Assembly (NCBI RefSeq): GCF_000611645.1
Contig: NW_014013231.1
Span: forward strand, 1 to 18,239
DNA: 18,239 nt
Direction of reading: 5' to 3'
DNA from: Monoraphidium neglectum
Taxonomy: Eukaryota; Chlorophyta; Chlorophyceae; Sphaeropleales; Selenastraceae
In this document: one piece after another, positions 10,151 to 18,239 of the stretch
How the letters are laid out: every line of letters starts with the position of its first letter
Numbering within the stretch: position 1 is the first letter of the stretch
Made by a program: the position numbers and the translations under genes
Notes under the pieces: generated by a model
Database searches by the model: none
Told to the model about the DNA's origin: nothing
Seen by the model: the letters and a program-made list of their open reading frames with translations, nothing else

Positions 10151-11363
10151 GCTGCAGTGTCCGGACTGGCTTTACTTTGCTTGATCCTGGCAGCGTCTCG
10201 TGACCCTAATGACCTGCGCTGAGCGCGGGAGATCACTTCAAAAGATTGTCTCAAGGCCACATCCGCGACCGACTGTGCAGAATTCGGCAAGGACGAGCAA
10301 TACCAGCCTCTCAAGTTACGGAAAACGACACGATACTAAAGTTTGAATAGGTGAACAACTGCACATTGCGTCCGATTGCGCGTGAGCCTGGCAGCAGCCT
10401 GGTTACAAGACCTCAGTTTGCTCCGCCATGCCGGGTTCTGCCTGGCTCACAATTGTTATGATATGAGAAGCACTTGCTTTTCTCTAGTAGGGCGACGGTG
10501 GACCCGGGAGGCAGTGGATCCGGGCCTGCCGTGGTGGTCGGCAGGTGCGTGAACTGTTGACCGGCAGCTGAAGAGCAGGAGAGGGTCCTTATGTAATCGC
10601 GCCTGCAGAGGGCGTCACGTGTTATGTGTGACAGCTGACGTGCTGTGAAGATGTGCATCTGGGCGACATAGTATCTCACAATGCCAGCCTCCCAGGTGTG
10701 GGTGTTCGCGGACAGGTGGCAGCTACACAAGTGCAGTGCCCTCATTATGCTCGCGCTTGAGCCCGACGCATGCTTGCGACCATGAATGGCCATTGTTGTG
10801 ACCATGTATACAATCCTCATCGGCATTCTGGCCTTGATATGCTGACATGTCATCACTACCGTATCTTACGTATGTATGCCCAGCAAATGTGTGTCTGCAT
10901 TATCAATGTACAGTAATCAGCCGGGGAGATGCCCAGTCAGGCAGAGTAACATACTTACATGCCTACATGCAAGCCACTCTATGCGACAACAATTGCAAAG
11001 GGAACAGGTTCACGCTGACGCCAACATGAAATAATTTGGCACGTTGTGTGCGATCTTGCCGTCACTGATAGCACGTAAAGTCTCACGTGTGAAGGCGCCG
11101 AATTTCGCTGATGAAGGATTGCAACCTGTTTTGGTCTTCACACTGCACTAGAGCGCCGTCCGCCCTGCGCAAGTGCAACAGCAGTGCCACGGTGTGGCCG
11201 ATATGCTAAGCATGCACATCATCAACGCGTTCATACATATCCGAGGAGTGATCAACGTGGTTCTTGGGTGTTTGGATGATATTACCGACGGTGCTGTCAC
11301 AGTATACCCATGTATCATACCAAGAGGAAGCCGAGTTGACTCAGTCGAACGATCGAAACGACG
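10151..11363. other. Divergent intergenic region between the transporter and UPF0193 genes
   Basis: About 1.2 kb, visibly lower in GC than the genes around it, presumably holding both promoters. Reading frames here, including a 147-codon one on the minus strand, show no family resemblance. It contains two CACGTG (G-box) words at 10616-10621 and 11084-11089, a short hairpin (cctgccg 10525-10531 with cggcagg 10539-10545), and one copy of a 17-nt repeat at 10292-10308. No tRNA-like or other RNA gene was recognised. Confidence 0.6.
10292..10308 (+). repeat. 17-nt exact direct repeat, copy 1
   Basis: gacgagcaataccagcc, identical to 11393-11409 and in the same orientation. This copy lies about 140 nt upstream of the transporter ATG. 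Confidence 0.8.
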
Positions 11364-12304
11364 ATGGCCATAATGGAAGGACAGAACTGCTCGACGAGCA
11401 ATACCAGCCATAATGAACAGCAGGCGGTCTGGGATGCGTTGGGCAGGTGCGTGTTGCTCGACGTGCCGCGCATGCTGATGGGATGCGCACGCGCAGGTGT
11501 GTGTGTGTGTGTGTGTAGTGTCATGGGCGCGGAATGCCACGCTCAACACCTTGCGCAACACCGCGTGATTGCACGCATCAAAACATACCCATCAATAGGG
11601 ACACTGCCGCGGGAAAGGCGCTTTTTGCGCTGTATGGCGGTCAGCAAGAGGCAGTGCGCACCGGCTTGACGTTCAGCGCTCGCAACCGCCGGCGCTTTGC
11701 GCGCCAGGCGAGCCGTGCGCCACCCCAGAAAGTCGTTGCCGCGCCGCCTCGCCCACCGCCACGGCCGAGAATTGCCGTGCCGCGCGTCGGCCGGACTGCA
11801 GGCAGCGCTTGCGGTGACGGCCCCGCCGCCCGAGCCGCAGCCCCCCTTCGGCGGCCTCGGGAGGTCATACTTGCGCAGCTGCGCGCAGCGGCAGAGGAGG
11901 ATGCCGCCGGCAGAGCGCTGCTGCCTCCAATGAGGCCGTTGCTGGACGACACCGAGAAGCAACGGCTGGCTGTTCTGATGCAGTACAGGGGCAAACCACC
12001 CTCTCCTGCGGCAGCGCCAGCAGACACTGGGCGAGGGCGCCGCGGCGGCGCAGTCGACGGCAATGGAAGTGACGCGGCTGCGTGTGCGGCGCAGAGTGGC
12101 GAGGCCCGCAGGCTGCAAGCTCGGTTTGATGCGCTGGCGAGCGAGGTCGCAGAGCGCGAGGAGTGGCAGGCCTCGATGAGGCGCGATGGGCTGGTGCGGC
12201 CGGGCCATGTAGGGGTTGTCCGGCTGGAGATTGCAGAGCGGGCCGCGCAGATGGCACGGATCGACGACCGGCTGCGGCGGCTCGAGCTGGAGGGGTGCCG
12301 TTAG
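11364..12304 (+). CDS. UPF0193 (C22orf23/EVG1-like) family protein
   Basis: Protein of unknown biochemical function; I believe the family is found mainly in flagellated or ciliated eukaryotes (recalled, not checked). Preferred model: exon 11364-11446 (MAIMEGQNCSTS...), intron 11447-11598, exon 11599-12304; 262 aa, phase 2 on both sides of the junction. The intron contains a (GT)n tract, as introns in this window often do. The alternative is a single exon from ATG 11534 (256 aa), the first ATG after an in-frame TAG at 11516. The C-terminal third carries the family signature: DDTEKQRLAVLMQYRGK, then RFDALASEVAEREEW, M...G, EIAERAAQMARIDDR, matching the vertebrate pattern EKQRL...GK, RFEEL..EI.ER.EF...M...G...EI.....M..ID. 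The middle is Pro/Arg/Ala-rich and probably disordered; the end looks coiled-coil. No signal peptide or TM segment. Family assignment is confident, the first exon less so. Confidence 0.75.
11393..11409 (+). repeat. 17-nt exact direct repeat, copy 2
   Basis: Same gacgagcaataccagcc as at 10292-10308. In the two-exon UPF0193 model this copy is coding (within the first exon); in the single-exon model it lies about 140 nt upstream of the ATG at 11534. Confidence 0.8.
11497..11516 (+). repeat. (GT)10 microsatellite
   Basis: Uninterrupted GT dinucleotides. In the two-exon UPF0193 model the tract lies within the 152-nt intron 11447-11598, consistent with the other TG/CA tracts of this window, which are intronic. 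Confidence 0.85.
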
Positions 12305-12735
12305 AATGCGTCGGGTGGTAGCAATGCGAGCCCAAGGGATGTGGCCTCGAGGCGGCCTGGTAATGCTCAAAGCGCATGCTGCGTTTGTTGCTGCGACTTG
12401 TCTTGCACAGATGTTCTTGAGCGCCAACATCAGCCAGCATTCATATGATAACTCAAGCCGCGCGTCGATTGTGGACCTGTGATAGGGCGGGGCGGCAGCG
12501 GCGACGAGTGCAGCTTGCGCTGCATCAACAGCCATCAGTCATGCAGGAAGGCACGGAGGGGGCAGCTGGTCGGGGAATCAACGCTGAGTGCTGGGCTCTC
12601 CAGCTCAGCTTGAAGGTTGTTTTGAGTGAAGCGTCATTGGTTTGTTTGAGTATACTAAATTGATTTAAGCTTTTCAGTTTCACCAGCTGTCAGGGAGGAC
12701 TCAAAAACTGATCTTGCTTGTCATCGACCCACCTG
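12305..12735. other. Intergenic region between UPF0193 and Aurora kinase
   Basis: About 430 nt holding the UPF0193 3' UTR and the Aurora promoter. A TATA-like word (tatactaaat, 12651-12660) lies about 80 nt before the Aurora ATG. No coding potential or RNA gene was recognised, and no TGTAA poly(A) word occurs here; the first lies at 12804, past the proposed Aurora ATG. Confidence 0.5.
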
Positions 12736-13076
12736 ATGCTCGAGGAGCACAGCGCGGCTGTGGGAAAGGTGAGACAATCAATTATAGTCATGGCGTGCCC
12801 GTTTGTAAAGCAGCCTCGCCAGCCGGAGCTCACAATGATTTGTGGCATCGCCGATTCGCCGCTCCACCCACAGGAGAACGCTAAAAGGGGCGCAGCAGGC
12901 CAGGACGGAGGCCCCTCAAAGCGTTTAGCGGCCGCGGGTGGCCAGGTGGCTCCCGCTATGAAGCAGCCTCTCAAGACGAGCAGTGTTGCGGTCAACAGGC
13001 TGGGCGCACAGCATGCGGCGCCATCAGCAGGAACGGGCGCGCAGAAGACGACCGCCCCTGTGGCTAAGAAGCACGC

Positions 13077-13116
<40 letters not shown>

Positions 13117-13768
13117 CCAGCGCTGCAGACTCAGCAGGGACAGCAGCAGCAAGCGAGCGGTGGCAACCCTGCCCATGGCCCCGGCGTCGAGCGCCAGGCG
13201 GCAGCGGCGAGTACCAGCGGCGCAGGCGGCGGCAGCGCACGAGGGGGCCAGACATGGCAGCTGGACGACTTTGACATCGGACGGCCGCTGGGGCGCGGCA
13301 AGTTTGGCAATGTGTACCTCGCGCGGGAGAAGAAGAGCCAGTACATCGTCGCGCTCAAGGTGTGTGGATCCCGGCGCGGCGTGGATACGATCAGCAGGGG
13401 ATGCGAGGTGCTCAGTAGAGCGGCAGCAATCCGGTAGCAGGCCTTCAGTAGATCGCAGCGCTGTGGTGAATAATCTCAGCTGCAGCCGCAAGAGTCAATG
13501 TGCCAAGCATGAGCAGCACGATATGGGTTGCATAGGTCCCTCTCCTTACCCCCTCTCGTCCCCCCCCCTAAACCTCAAGGTGCTGTTCAAGAGCCAGCTG
13601 GCGCAGTCCAACGTTGAGCACCAATTGCGGCGCGAGATCGAAATCCAGTCGCACCTGCGCCACGCCAACATCCTGCGTCTGTACGGCTACTTTTACGACC
13701 AGGTGCGGCAAAGTGTGCCAGTCACCACCTAGGACGCCCTCTGCATGCATACATCACACACAGACACA

Positions 13769-13799
<31 letters not shown>

Positions 13800-14360
13800 T
13801 TCGCGCACGCGCGTGTGTGTGTGTGCATTCCCCGGACGCTAAGAGCTGTTTGCCCATCCGCCTGCCGTGTTGTTTCCGTCATATTGCAGGAGAAGGTGTA
13901 CCTGATCCTGGAGTACGCGGCCAAGGGGGAGCTCTACAAGGAGCTGCAGCGAACAGGCCACTTTGACGAGAGGCGCACGGCCACGTGAGGCACGGGGCGG
14001 GAGAGGCGGCGAGGTGCTGTGCCGGCTGTGGGGGGGCACCTGTGCACTCCAACAGCCCAAGCCCTGGCCCTAGCACTGCAGCGACATTCCCGTCTTTTAG
14101 TGCCATCGCCGTTCTGTTTCGGAGCAGTGCAGGCTTTGGCCACCACTGTAGTTCACATGCACCCAGTTCACGGCCCTGTTTCGAAATCAGTGGGCTGCTG
14201 GGCGCAACCCCTCTGTTGCAGGTACGTCGCCTCTCTGGCCCGCGCCCTGCACTACTGCCACACCAAGCACGTCATTCACCGCGACATCAAGCCGGAGAAC
14301 CTGCTGGTGGGTGCTGCACCCCTCCGCGCGTGCCCGTGCATGCGAGCGAGAGAGAGAGAC

Positions 14361-14409
<49 letters not shown>

Positions 14410-15357
14410 ATGTATGCATGTGTAGTGTGTGTGTGTGTGTGTGCGTGTGTGTGTCGGGAAACAGCGCACGCGTGCGTACGTGCGTTGAGCCCAACAGAGT
14501 CTGGGGCGAGTGGGATCGCCCGTTGTGTGACGTTTGACGCAACAAGCAACTTCCAGTCCTGCGTTGAGCCAATCAAACCTGAGAAAATCTTGGCCTTGGT
14601 TATCCACAGGTCGGGATGGACGGGGAGCTCAAGATCGCAGACTTTGGCTGGAGCGTGCACGCCCCCCACAACCGGCGGCGCACGCTGTGCGGCACGCTGG
14701 ACTACCTGCCCCCGGAGATGGTGGAGGGGCGCGACCACGACACTAGTGAGCTTGGCAGGGGTGGTGGTGGTGGTGGCCACGGGTGCCGGTGGCGGGTCCC
14801 CCAAGCTGTGCAACACTGCAGACGGGCGCCGCGAGGGCGGCACGCCTGGGGGTTGAGAGTTGCTTCCTGCAGTGGACGACCAGAGCATGGTGCTCGCGTC
14901 ACCGGCAAGCCGCCAAGCTGAAGCGGCGCACGCGCACGCGGGCGCGCGCAGGCGTGGACATCTGGGGCCTGGGTGTGCTGACGTACGAGTTCCTGTTTGG
15001 CGCGCCGCCGTTCGAGGCGGCCGGCCACCAGGACACGTACCGCCGCATCGTGCGAGTGGACCTGCAGTTCCCGGACGCCCCGCGCGTCAGCGACGGCGCC
15101 AAGGATTTCGTGCGCAGGGTGAGCGGTGCTGGCGGCTTGGACGCAGGCAGCGCGCGATGGTGGGACCAACGCTGCGGCTTGTCGATGGGGTGGCTGCCTG
15201 GGGCCCTTCTTGGCTGGCACAGTGGGGAATAGCACCAATGGGTACATGCACACGATCCTAAAAGTACGTGTATAGACCTGACCCCCGCTTGCTGCGACCA
15301 TGCAAGCTCGCGGCAAACCAACACCCAACAATCTCTGCACGTGCACGCGTGCGTGCG

Positions 15358-15392
<35 letters not shown>

Positions 15393-15651
15393 CAAGACGC
15401 ATACCATACACACGCACGTGCACAGCTGGCGTGCATGCTCATATCCTCCAGCTCTCACCCCCACACTCACTCACACTTTCACATCAACACACACGCACAC
15501 GCGCCTGCGCGCTGACACACGCCCACAGCTGCTGGTGAAGGACGTGGGGGCCCGGATGAAGCTGCAGGATGTCGCGGCGCACCCCTGGATCCGCGCCAAT
15601 GCAGACCCCAAGGCGCTCGCTGGGGGCAGCGCCAGCGGCGCCAGGGCGTAG
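12736..15651 (+). CDS. AUR: Aurora-family Ser/Thr protein kinase
   Basis: Mitotic kinase acting on spindle, centromere and cytokinesis substrates. Exons: 12736-12768, 12874-13359, 13580-13702, 13890-13984, 14222-14306, 14610-14745, 14952-15118, 15529-15651; 415 aa, all GT-AG and in phase. Residues 1-138 are disordered, with 13 consecutive Gln at 80-92. The kinase domain has [17 protein letters not shown] (Lys173), helix-C Glu192 in [24 protein letters not shown] (HRD 265-267), DFGW (285-288) and the activation loop [17 protein letters not shown] with Thr299 at the AurA Thr288 position. It ends AAHPWIRAN, as in plant and animal Auroras. Gly209 in RLYGYFYD matches AurA (TPX2-binding type) rather than AurB, which has Asn. 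Start uncertain: the first short exon ([11 protein letters not shown]) is plausible, but intron 1 is in frame and could be coding, and an ATG at 12958 would give 376 aa. Kinase identity is near certain. Confidence 0.93.
12804..12808 (+). terminator. Possible TGTAA poly(A) signal of the UPF0193 gene
   Basis: First sense-strand TGTAA after the UPF0193 stop (12304), giving a 3' UTR of about 500 nt. It falls inside the proposed first intron of the Aurora gene, so either the two transcripts overlap or Aurora starts further downstream (ATG 12958). Weak evidence alone. Confidence 0.3.
13078..13116 (+). repeat. CAG/CAA coding repeat (13 Gln) in Aurora
   Basis: Ten CAG followed by three CAA codons, in frame within exon 12874-13359. 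It encodes a polyglutamine run in the disordered N-terminal region upstream of the kinase domain, followed by further Gln-rich sequence to about 13157. Confidence 0.9.
13754..13826 (+). repeat. (CA)n followed by (GT)n: intronic inverted repeat
   Basis: Aurora intron 3 (13703-13889) holds a CA tract to 13799, a CG-rich spacer (ttcgcgcacgcg) and a GT tract (13812-13825). The arms are complementary over about 13 bp with a loop of about 12 nt, so the intron RNA can fold into a strong hairpin. The alternating sequence is also a Z-DNA candidate. Confidence 0.85.
14349..14454 (+). repeat. (GA)n and long (GT)n tracts in Aurora intron 5
   Basis: A short GA run (14349-14359), an uninterrupted GT tract of about 45 nt (14364-14408), a gcatgtatgcatg spacer, and a second interrupted GT tract (14423-14454). 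All lie in intron 5 (14307-14609) in sense GT orientation, opposite to the CA tracts of introns 3 and 7. Confidence 0.9.
15355..15392 (+). repeat. (CG)n(CA)n tract in Aurora intron 7
   Basis: CG dinucleotides (15355-15366) pass directly into a CA tract (to 15392), followed by CA-rich sequence to about 15505. It lies in the last intron (15119-15528). Sense orientation CA, complementary to the GT tract in intron 5; strong Z-DNA-forming composition. Confidence 0.9.
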
Positions 15652-16603
15652 CTGCGGGGCGCCCTCTTGCGAAGATCTCTCCTCTCAATGCGCACTATCA
15701 GTTCCGGCATGGACGTGCGGTGCTCGATTGCCTGGCTAAGGACTTTACAAGCTGCCGTGGCATCCCAAGGGATCTGCAACATAATGGTAACTTAACCAGT
15801 CTCATGTGACATGGGATGCACGTACGGCGCAAACATGGACGGGGTGGGCTGCATGACGCCTGAATTCAAGTGGACTGGGAAATGCTTGCTCAGCTGGGTG
15901 GGCCACGCACTGCTGGCTGTTTGGTCAGTGAGGGTGATTGGCCCCATCCGTGTTGGGCGCCTTCGCGGGGTGCTCAAAAGCTTTTCAGTTTGAGGTGTTG
16001 AGAATACCACATCAAACGCGCGGCCCGGAAAATCTGGCTGGACGCTGCTTTGCCTGCCATGTCTGCTGACCTGCCCGTCCAAAGACACCTGTGGTCCGTG
16101 CCTGCCGGGGCGCGGCGATACACGAGAGCTGACCATGAGCACTAGAAAGTGCGCCACTGAGTGCATGATAGTGCTGATCAGCCGGGGCGACTGGATGCAG
16201 CCCTGTGCCCCAAACACCGGGGAAGTGCATGTGGGCGGGTGAGCTGCCGGTGCGATCGCTGTGACAAACCGTTCCTGATCTCTGTGGCGCCGTCTTACTG
16301 TGTGTCCATGCGTCGTCACTGGCCCACAGTGGGCGTGCCAGCCAGGGCCACGCAGAATTGACGGCACACGCCGCAGGTCAGGCATCAACGCAGGGTTAGC
16401 AGATAGCATGAGTGGTCTGCCCAGTTGGCGTACGGTGCAGTGTTCGCAGCTAAAACAGGTGCCGTACCGCCCGTTGCTTTGGTGCGGGGTGACGGAACGC
16501 GCGGTAGAGATTACCCGACGGTTGCTGTGCAGATTAGAGTCTGCGTCGATCATTTTTTTCGGTACCAAAGCTCACAACTTGGGACAGGCTAGTGGGACCC
16601 TTG

Positions 16604-16609
16604 TATATA
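16604..16609 (+). promoter_or_regulatory. TATA-box candidate for the hydrolase gene
   Basis: TATATA within ttgtatatacatatta, a short AT-rich island in GC-rich DNA, about 335 nt upstream of the ATG at 16941. This would imply a 5' leader of about 300 nt or an unseen upstream exon. Confidence 0.4.
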
Positions 16610-16790
16610 CATATTAGGACAAAACGATCCAGCGCTCAACTCAGCGCTTACAAACGCCCCTCGATCTACACTCTTGCCGCTCCGCGTGGTAAATCGGAAG
16701 CACCAACGACAGCCCATATTAGAAACTTGGACTACGAAAAGCGACGATGGAGTGCCTCCGGGCTTCCGGCTCGTCAGGTCAGGCGTGTTT

Positions 16791-16795
16791 TGTAA
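16791..16795 (+). terminator. Possible TGTAA poly(A) signal of the Aurora gene
   Basis: The only sense-strand TGTAA I found between the Aurora stop (15651) and the hydrolase ATG (16941). It would give a 3' UTR of about 1.14 kb and make the Aurora transcript run past the hydrolase TATA element. Weak evidence. Confidence 0.25.
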
Positions 16796-16940
16796 ACCGC
16801 AAGAGACAGCCCGGCATGATGAGCTTTCATGGTTCGCGGCCATTCAAGGTTGCCTGACACCCCGACGCCACTTGGCCACCATACGTCCACCAGCAGGGCT
16901 AGACCTTGAGGCCCGCAGTTGCCCGCAGCTGCCCAACCGG

Positions 16941-18239
16941 ATGACCGATGACGACCTGGCGGCGCTCGTCGCCCCCAGCCGAGCGGCCTGCGGGTTGTCG
17001 CACTCCAGCAGCACCTGCAGCACTGCCACTGCCAGCTGCTCCAGCTTCGACGACGTTGACGGCAGCAGCAGCATGTCCAGCGGGGCCACCTCGTGCTGCG
17101 GTGACGACGGCGAGCGTGCAGGCTCGGCGGCAACCGCCCTGCTCGCCGCCGCCGCCGCCGCCGTCAATGGGGACTGCGGACGCAGCAGAGCGCGCCACCA
17201 GCGCCGGCAGCGGCGCGCCAGCACCGCCGACAGCGTCAGCAGCACAATCGGCGGCTTCGGCGCCCCCCGCCGCTCCGCCGCCTCGGCCGCCGCTGCGGCC
17301 CCGCCGCCGCGGTGGCCCCACCCCATAGCCCCGCACCCCGCCGCCGGCCCCGTCACCCGCTCCTCCCACTCCGCCGTCACCCCCGACGGCTGGCGCCTGT
17401 ACCTCCGCCGCGTCGTCCGCGCCGGCGTCGCCGCGGAGCCCCAGCGCGAGTGCCCCGTCATCCTCTGCCCCGGCCTCGCGTCTGGAGGGGTGGAGTCCTT
17501 TGACCTGGACCCGTCCGTCTCCATGGCCCAACACCTGGCGGAGCACGGCTTCGACGTCTGGTGAGCCAGGGCGCCGCGGTTGCCGATAGCCCGCCTGCCA
17601 GCCCGCCAACAGGACACTTTCGCGCTTACTGTTGCGGCTGGCCCGGCTGCGTTTGTTGTTAATCCGTGTGTTGTTAATCTTCCGCCGCTGGCCGGGGCGG
17701 AAAATCGCGCTCCTTCGACAGCCTGCATCCGGCTGCTGCCCATAAACCGCCCGAACGCCTCTCCCTTCACTCTGCACTCCAGGGTCCCAGATCTGCGCGG
17801 CAACGGCCGCAGCGACAGGCCCAACTGGTGGGACCGGAAGACCTGGTGGACGGTGGGTGGCCCGCACCGGCACGCCCGCGCTCGTTCCCGCTTCACCCGA
17901 GCACCCGCCGGCGCTGCCCTTGGAATGTGTATACAGTGTATGGGGCGGAGCGAGCACTGCAACAGCGGGGCCACACGCCGCCGCTTTCAGCAGCGCCGCA
18001 GCGCTGGGCGCTCGAGCTCCCCCCTTCGTATGCGCCCTTGCGCCCCGTCGCCCTTGCTACCCTCATCGACCCCCCCCCCCCACCACCCTTGTCAATTTGC
18101 ACACGAGCACACATTAGAACCCATTGTTGTCACCTACACACGCATGCAATCCCCAGGTTGATGACCACTTGATGCTGGACCTGCCCACAGTCATCAACGC
18201 CGTCCTCACAACCACGGGCGCCCCCCAGGCGAGCCCCCC
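16941..18239 (+). CDS. Alpha/beta-hydrolase fold protein (lipase or S33-peptidase-like), N-terminal part; 3' part outside the window
   Basis: Probable esterase or lipase of the alpha/beta-hydrolase fold. Exons: 16941-17560, 17783-17852, 18157 to about 18228 or beyond; phases agree. Residues 1-130 are Ser/Ala-rich low complexity without a clear signal. The domain starts with HSAVTPDGWRLYLRRV, then the oxyanion-strand motif CPVILCPGLASGG, SMAQHLAEHGFDVW joined across intron 1 to VPDLRGNGRSDRP, then WWDRKTWW and VDDHLMLDLPTVINAVL. The order matches plant acid-lipase-like and AT1G15060-like hydrolases; the nucleophile GxSxG would come next, outside the window. ATG 16941 is the first Met in a frame open from about 16674. 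At the edge, TTGAPQ is followed by gcgagc: either the exon continues or a GC donor is used at 18229. Substrate unknown. Confidence 0.8.

Larger units (their letters stand above)
15652..16940. other. Intergenic region between Aurora kinase and the hydrolase
   Basis: About 1.3 kb containing the Aurora 3' UTR and the hydrolase promoter. A long minus-strand frame (15792-16568) has no recognisable motif and is not called a gene. A 14-nt word aagcttttcagttt (about 15978-15991) also occurs just before the Aurora gene (about 12666-12679); this may be chance. A TATA element sits at 16604. Confidence 0.5.

Noticed and set aside
10413..10856. 147-codon minus-strand frame in the divergent intergenic region
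   Set aside because: No domain, low-GC composition unlike the genes around it, no splice signals linking it to the transporter; more likely promoter DNA.
10151..11363. Search for tRNA or small RNA genes in the divergent intergenic region
   Set aside because: No A/B-box pair with cloverleaf pairing was seen; the short hairpin at 10525-10545 alone is not enough.
11543..12535. 330-codon open frame antisense to the UPF0193 gene
   Set aside because: A shadow of the GC-rich plus-strand gene; the UPF0193 signature is clear only on the plus strand.
14356..14456. TG/CA and CG tracts considered as telomeric, centromeric or CRISPR-like repeats
   Set aside because: They are simple dinucleotide tracts located within introns, with no spacer-repeat structure and no telomere-type unit.
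12666..15991. 14-nt word aagcttttcagttt shared between about 12666 and 15978
   Set aside because: A 14-nt match within 18 kb is expected roughly by chance, and the flanks differ.
15792..16568. 258-codon open frame on the minus strand downstream of Aurora
   Set aside because: It starts at TTG, has no recognisable motif and no splice partner, and its composition reads like random sequence. It lies in what should be the Aurora 3' UTR and hydrolase promoter. Only expression data could rescue it.

Overview
The window is nuclear DNA from a green alga (Chlorophyta). It is GC-rich, and every gene is split by short-to-medium GT-AG introns with GTGAG-type donors and CAG acceptors. Several introns carry long TG/CA tracts. 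The proteins are plant- or green-algal-like: a plant-type Aurora kinase, a plastid-type PHT4/ANTR anion transporter and an algal receptor-like kinase with a plant-style TKL glycine loop. A flagellate-associated UPF0193 protein fits Chlorophyta, but I cannot name the genus.

Layout. Minus strand: (1) a receptor-like protein kinase, ATG at 5087, running off the left edge; (2) a chloroplast-type PHT4/ANTR (SLC17-like) major facilitator, 10150 down to 6163. A divergent intergenic region of about 1.2 kb (10151-11363) follows. Plus strand: (3) a UPF0193/C22orf23-like protein, 11364-12304; (4) an Aurora kinase, 12736-15651; (5) an alpha/beta-hydrolase (acid-lipase-like), ATG at 16941, running off the right edge.

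The exon models were built by hand from splice consensus, reading phase and family motifs. The complete transporter (9 exons, 614 codons with stop) and Aurora (8 exons, 416 codons with stop) stay in phase from ATG to stop. The five genes do not form an obvious pathway and look like ordinary neighbours. I see no mobile element, tRNA, rRNA or CRISPR array.

The signals most worth a second look are: a probable 6-nt microexon in the transporter; complementary (CA)n/(GT)n tracts in introns that bracket phase-symmetric exon groups in both kinase genes; an Ala where the receptor kinase should have its helix-C Glu; and a 17-nt exact repeat lying upstream of, or at the start of, two divergent genes.
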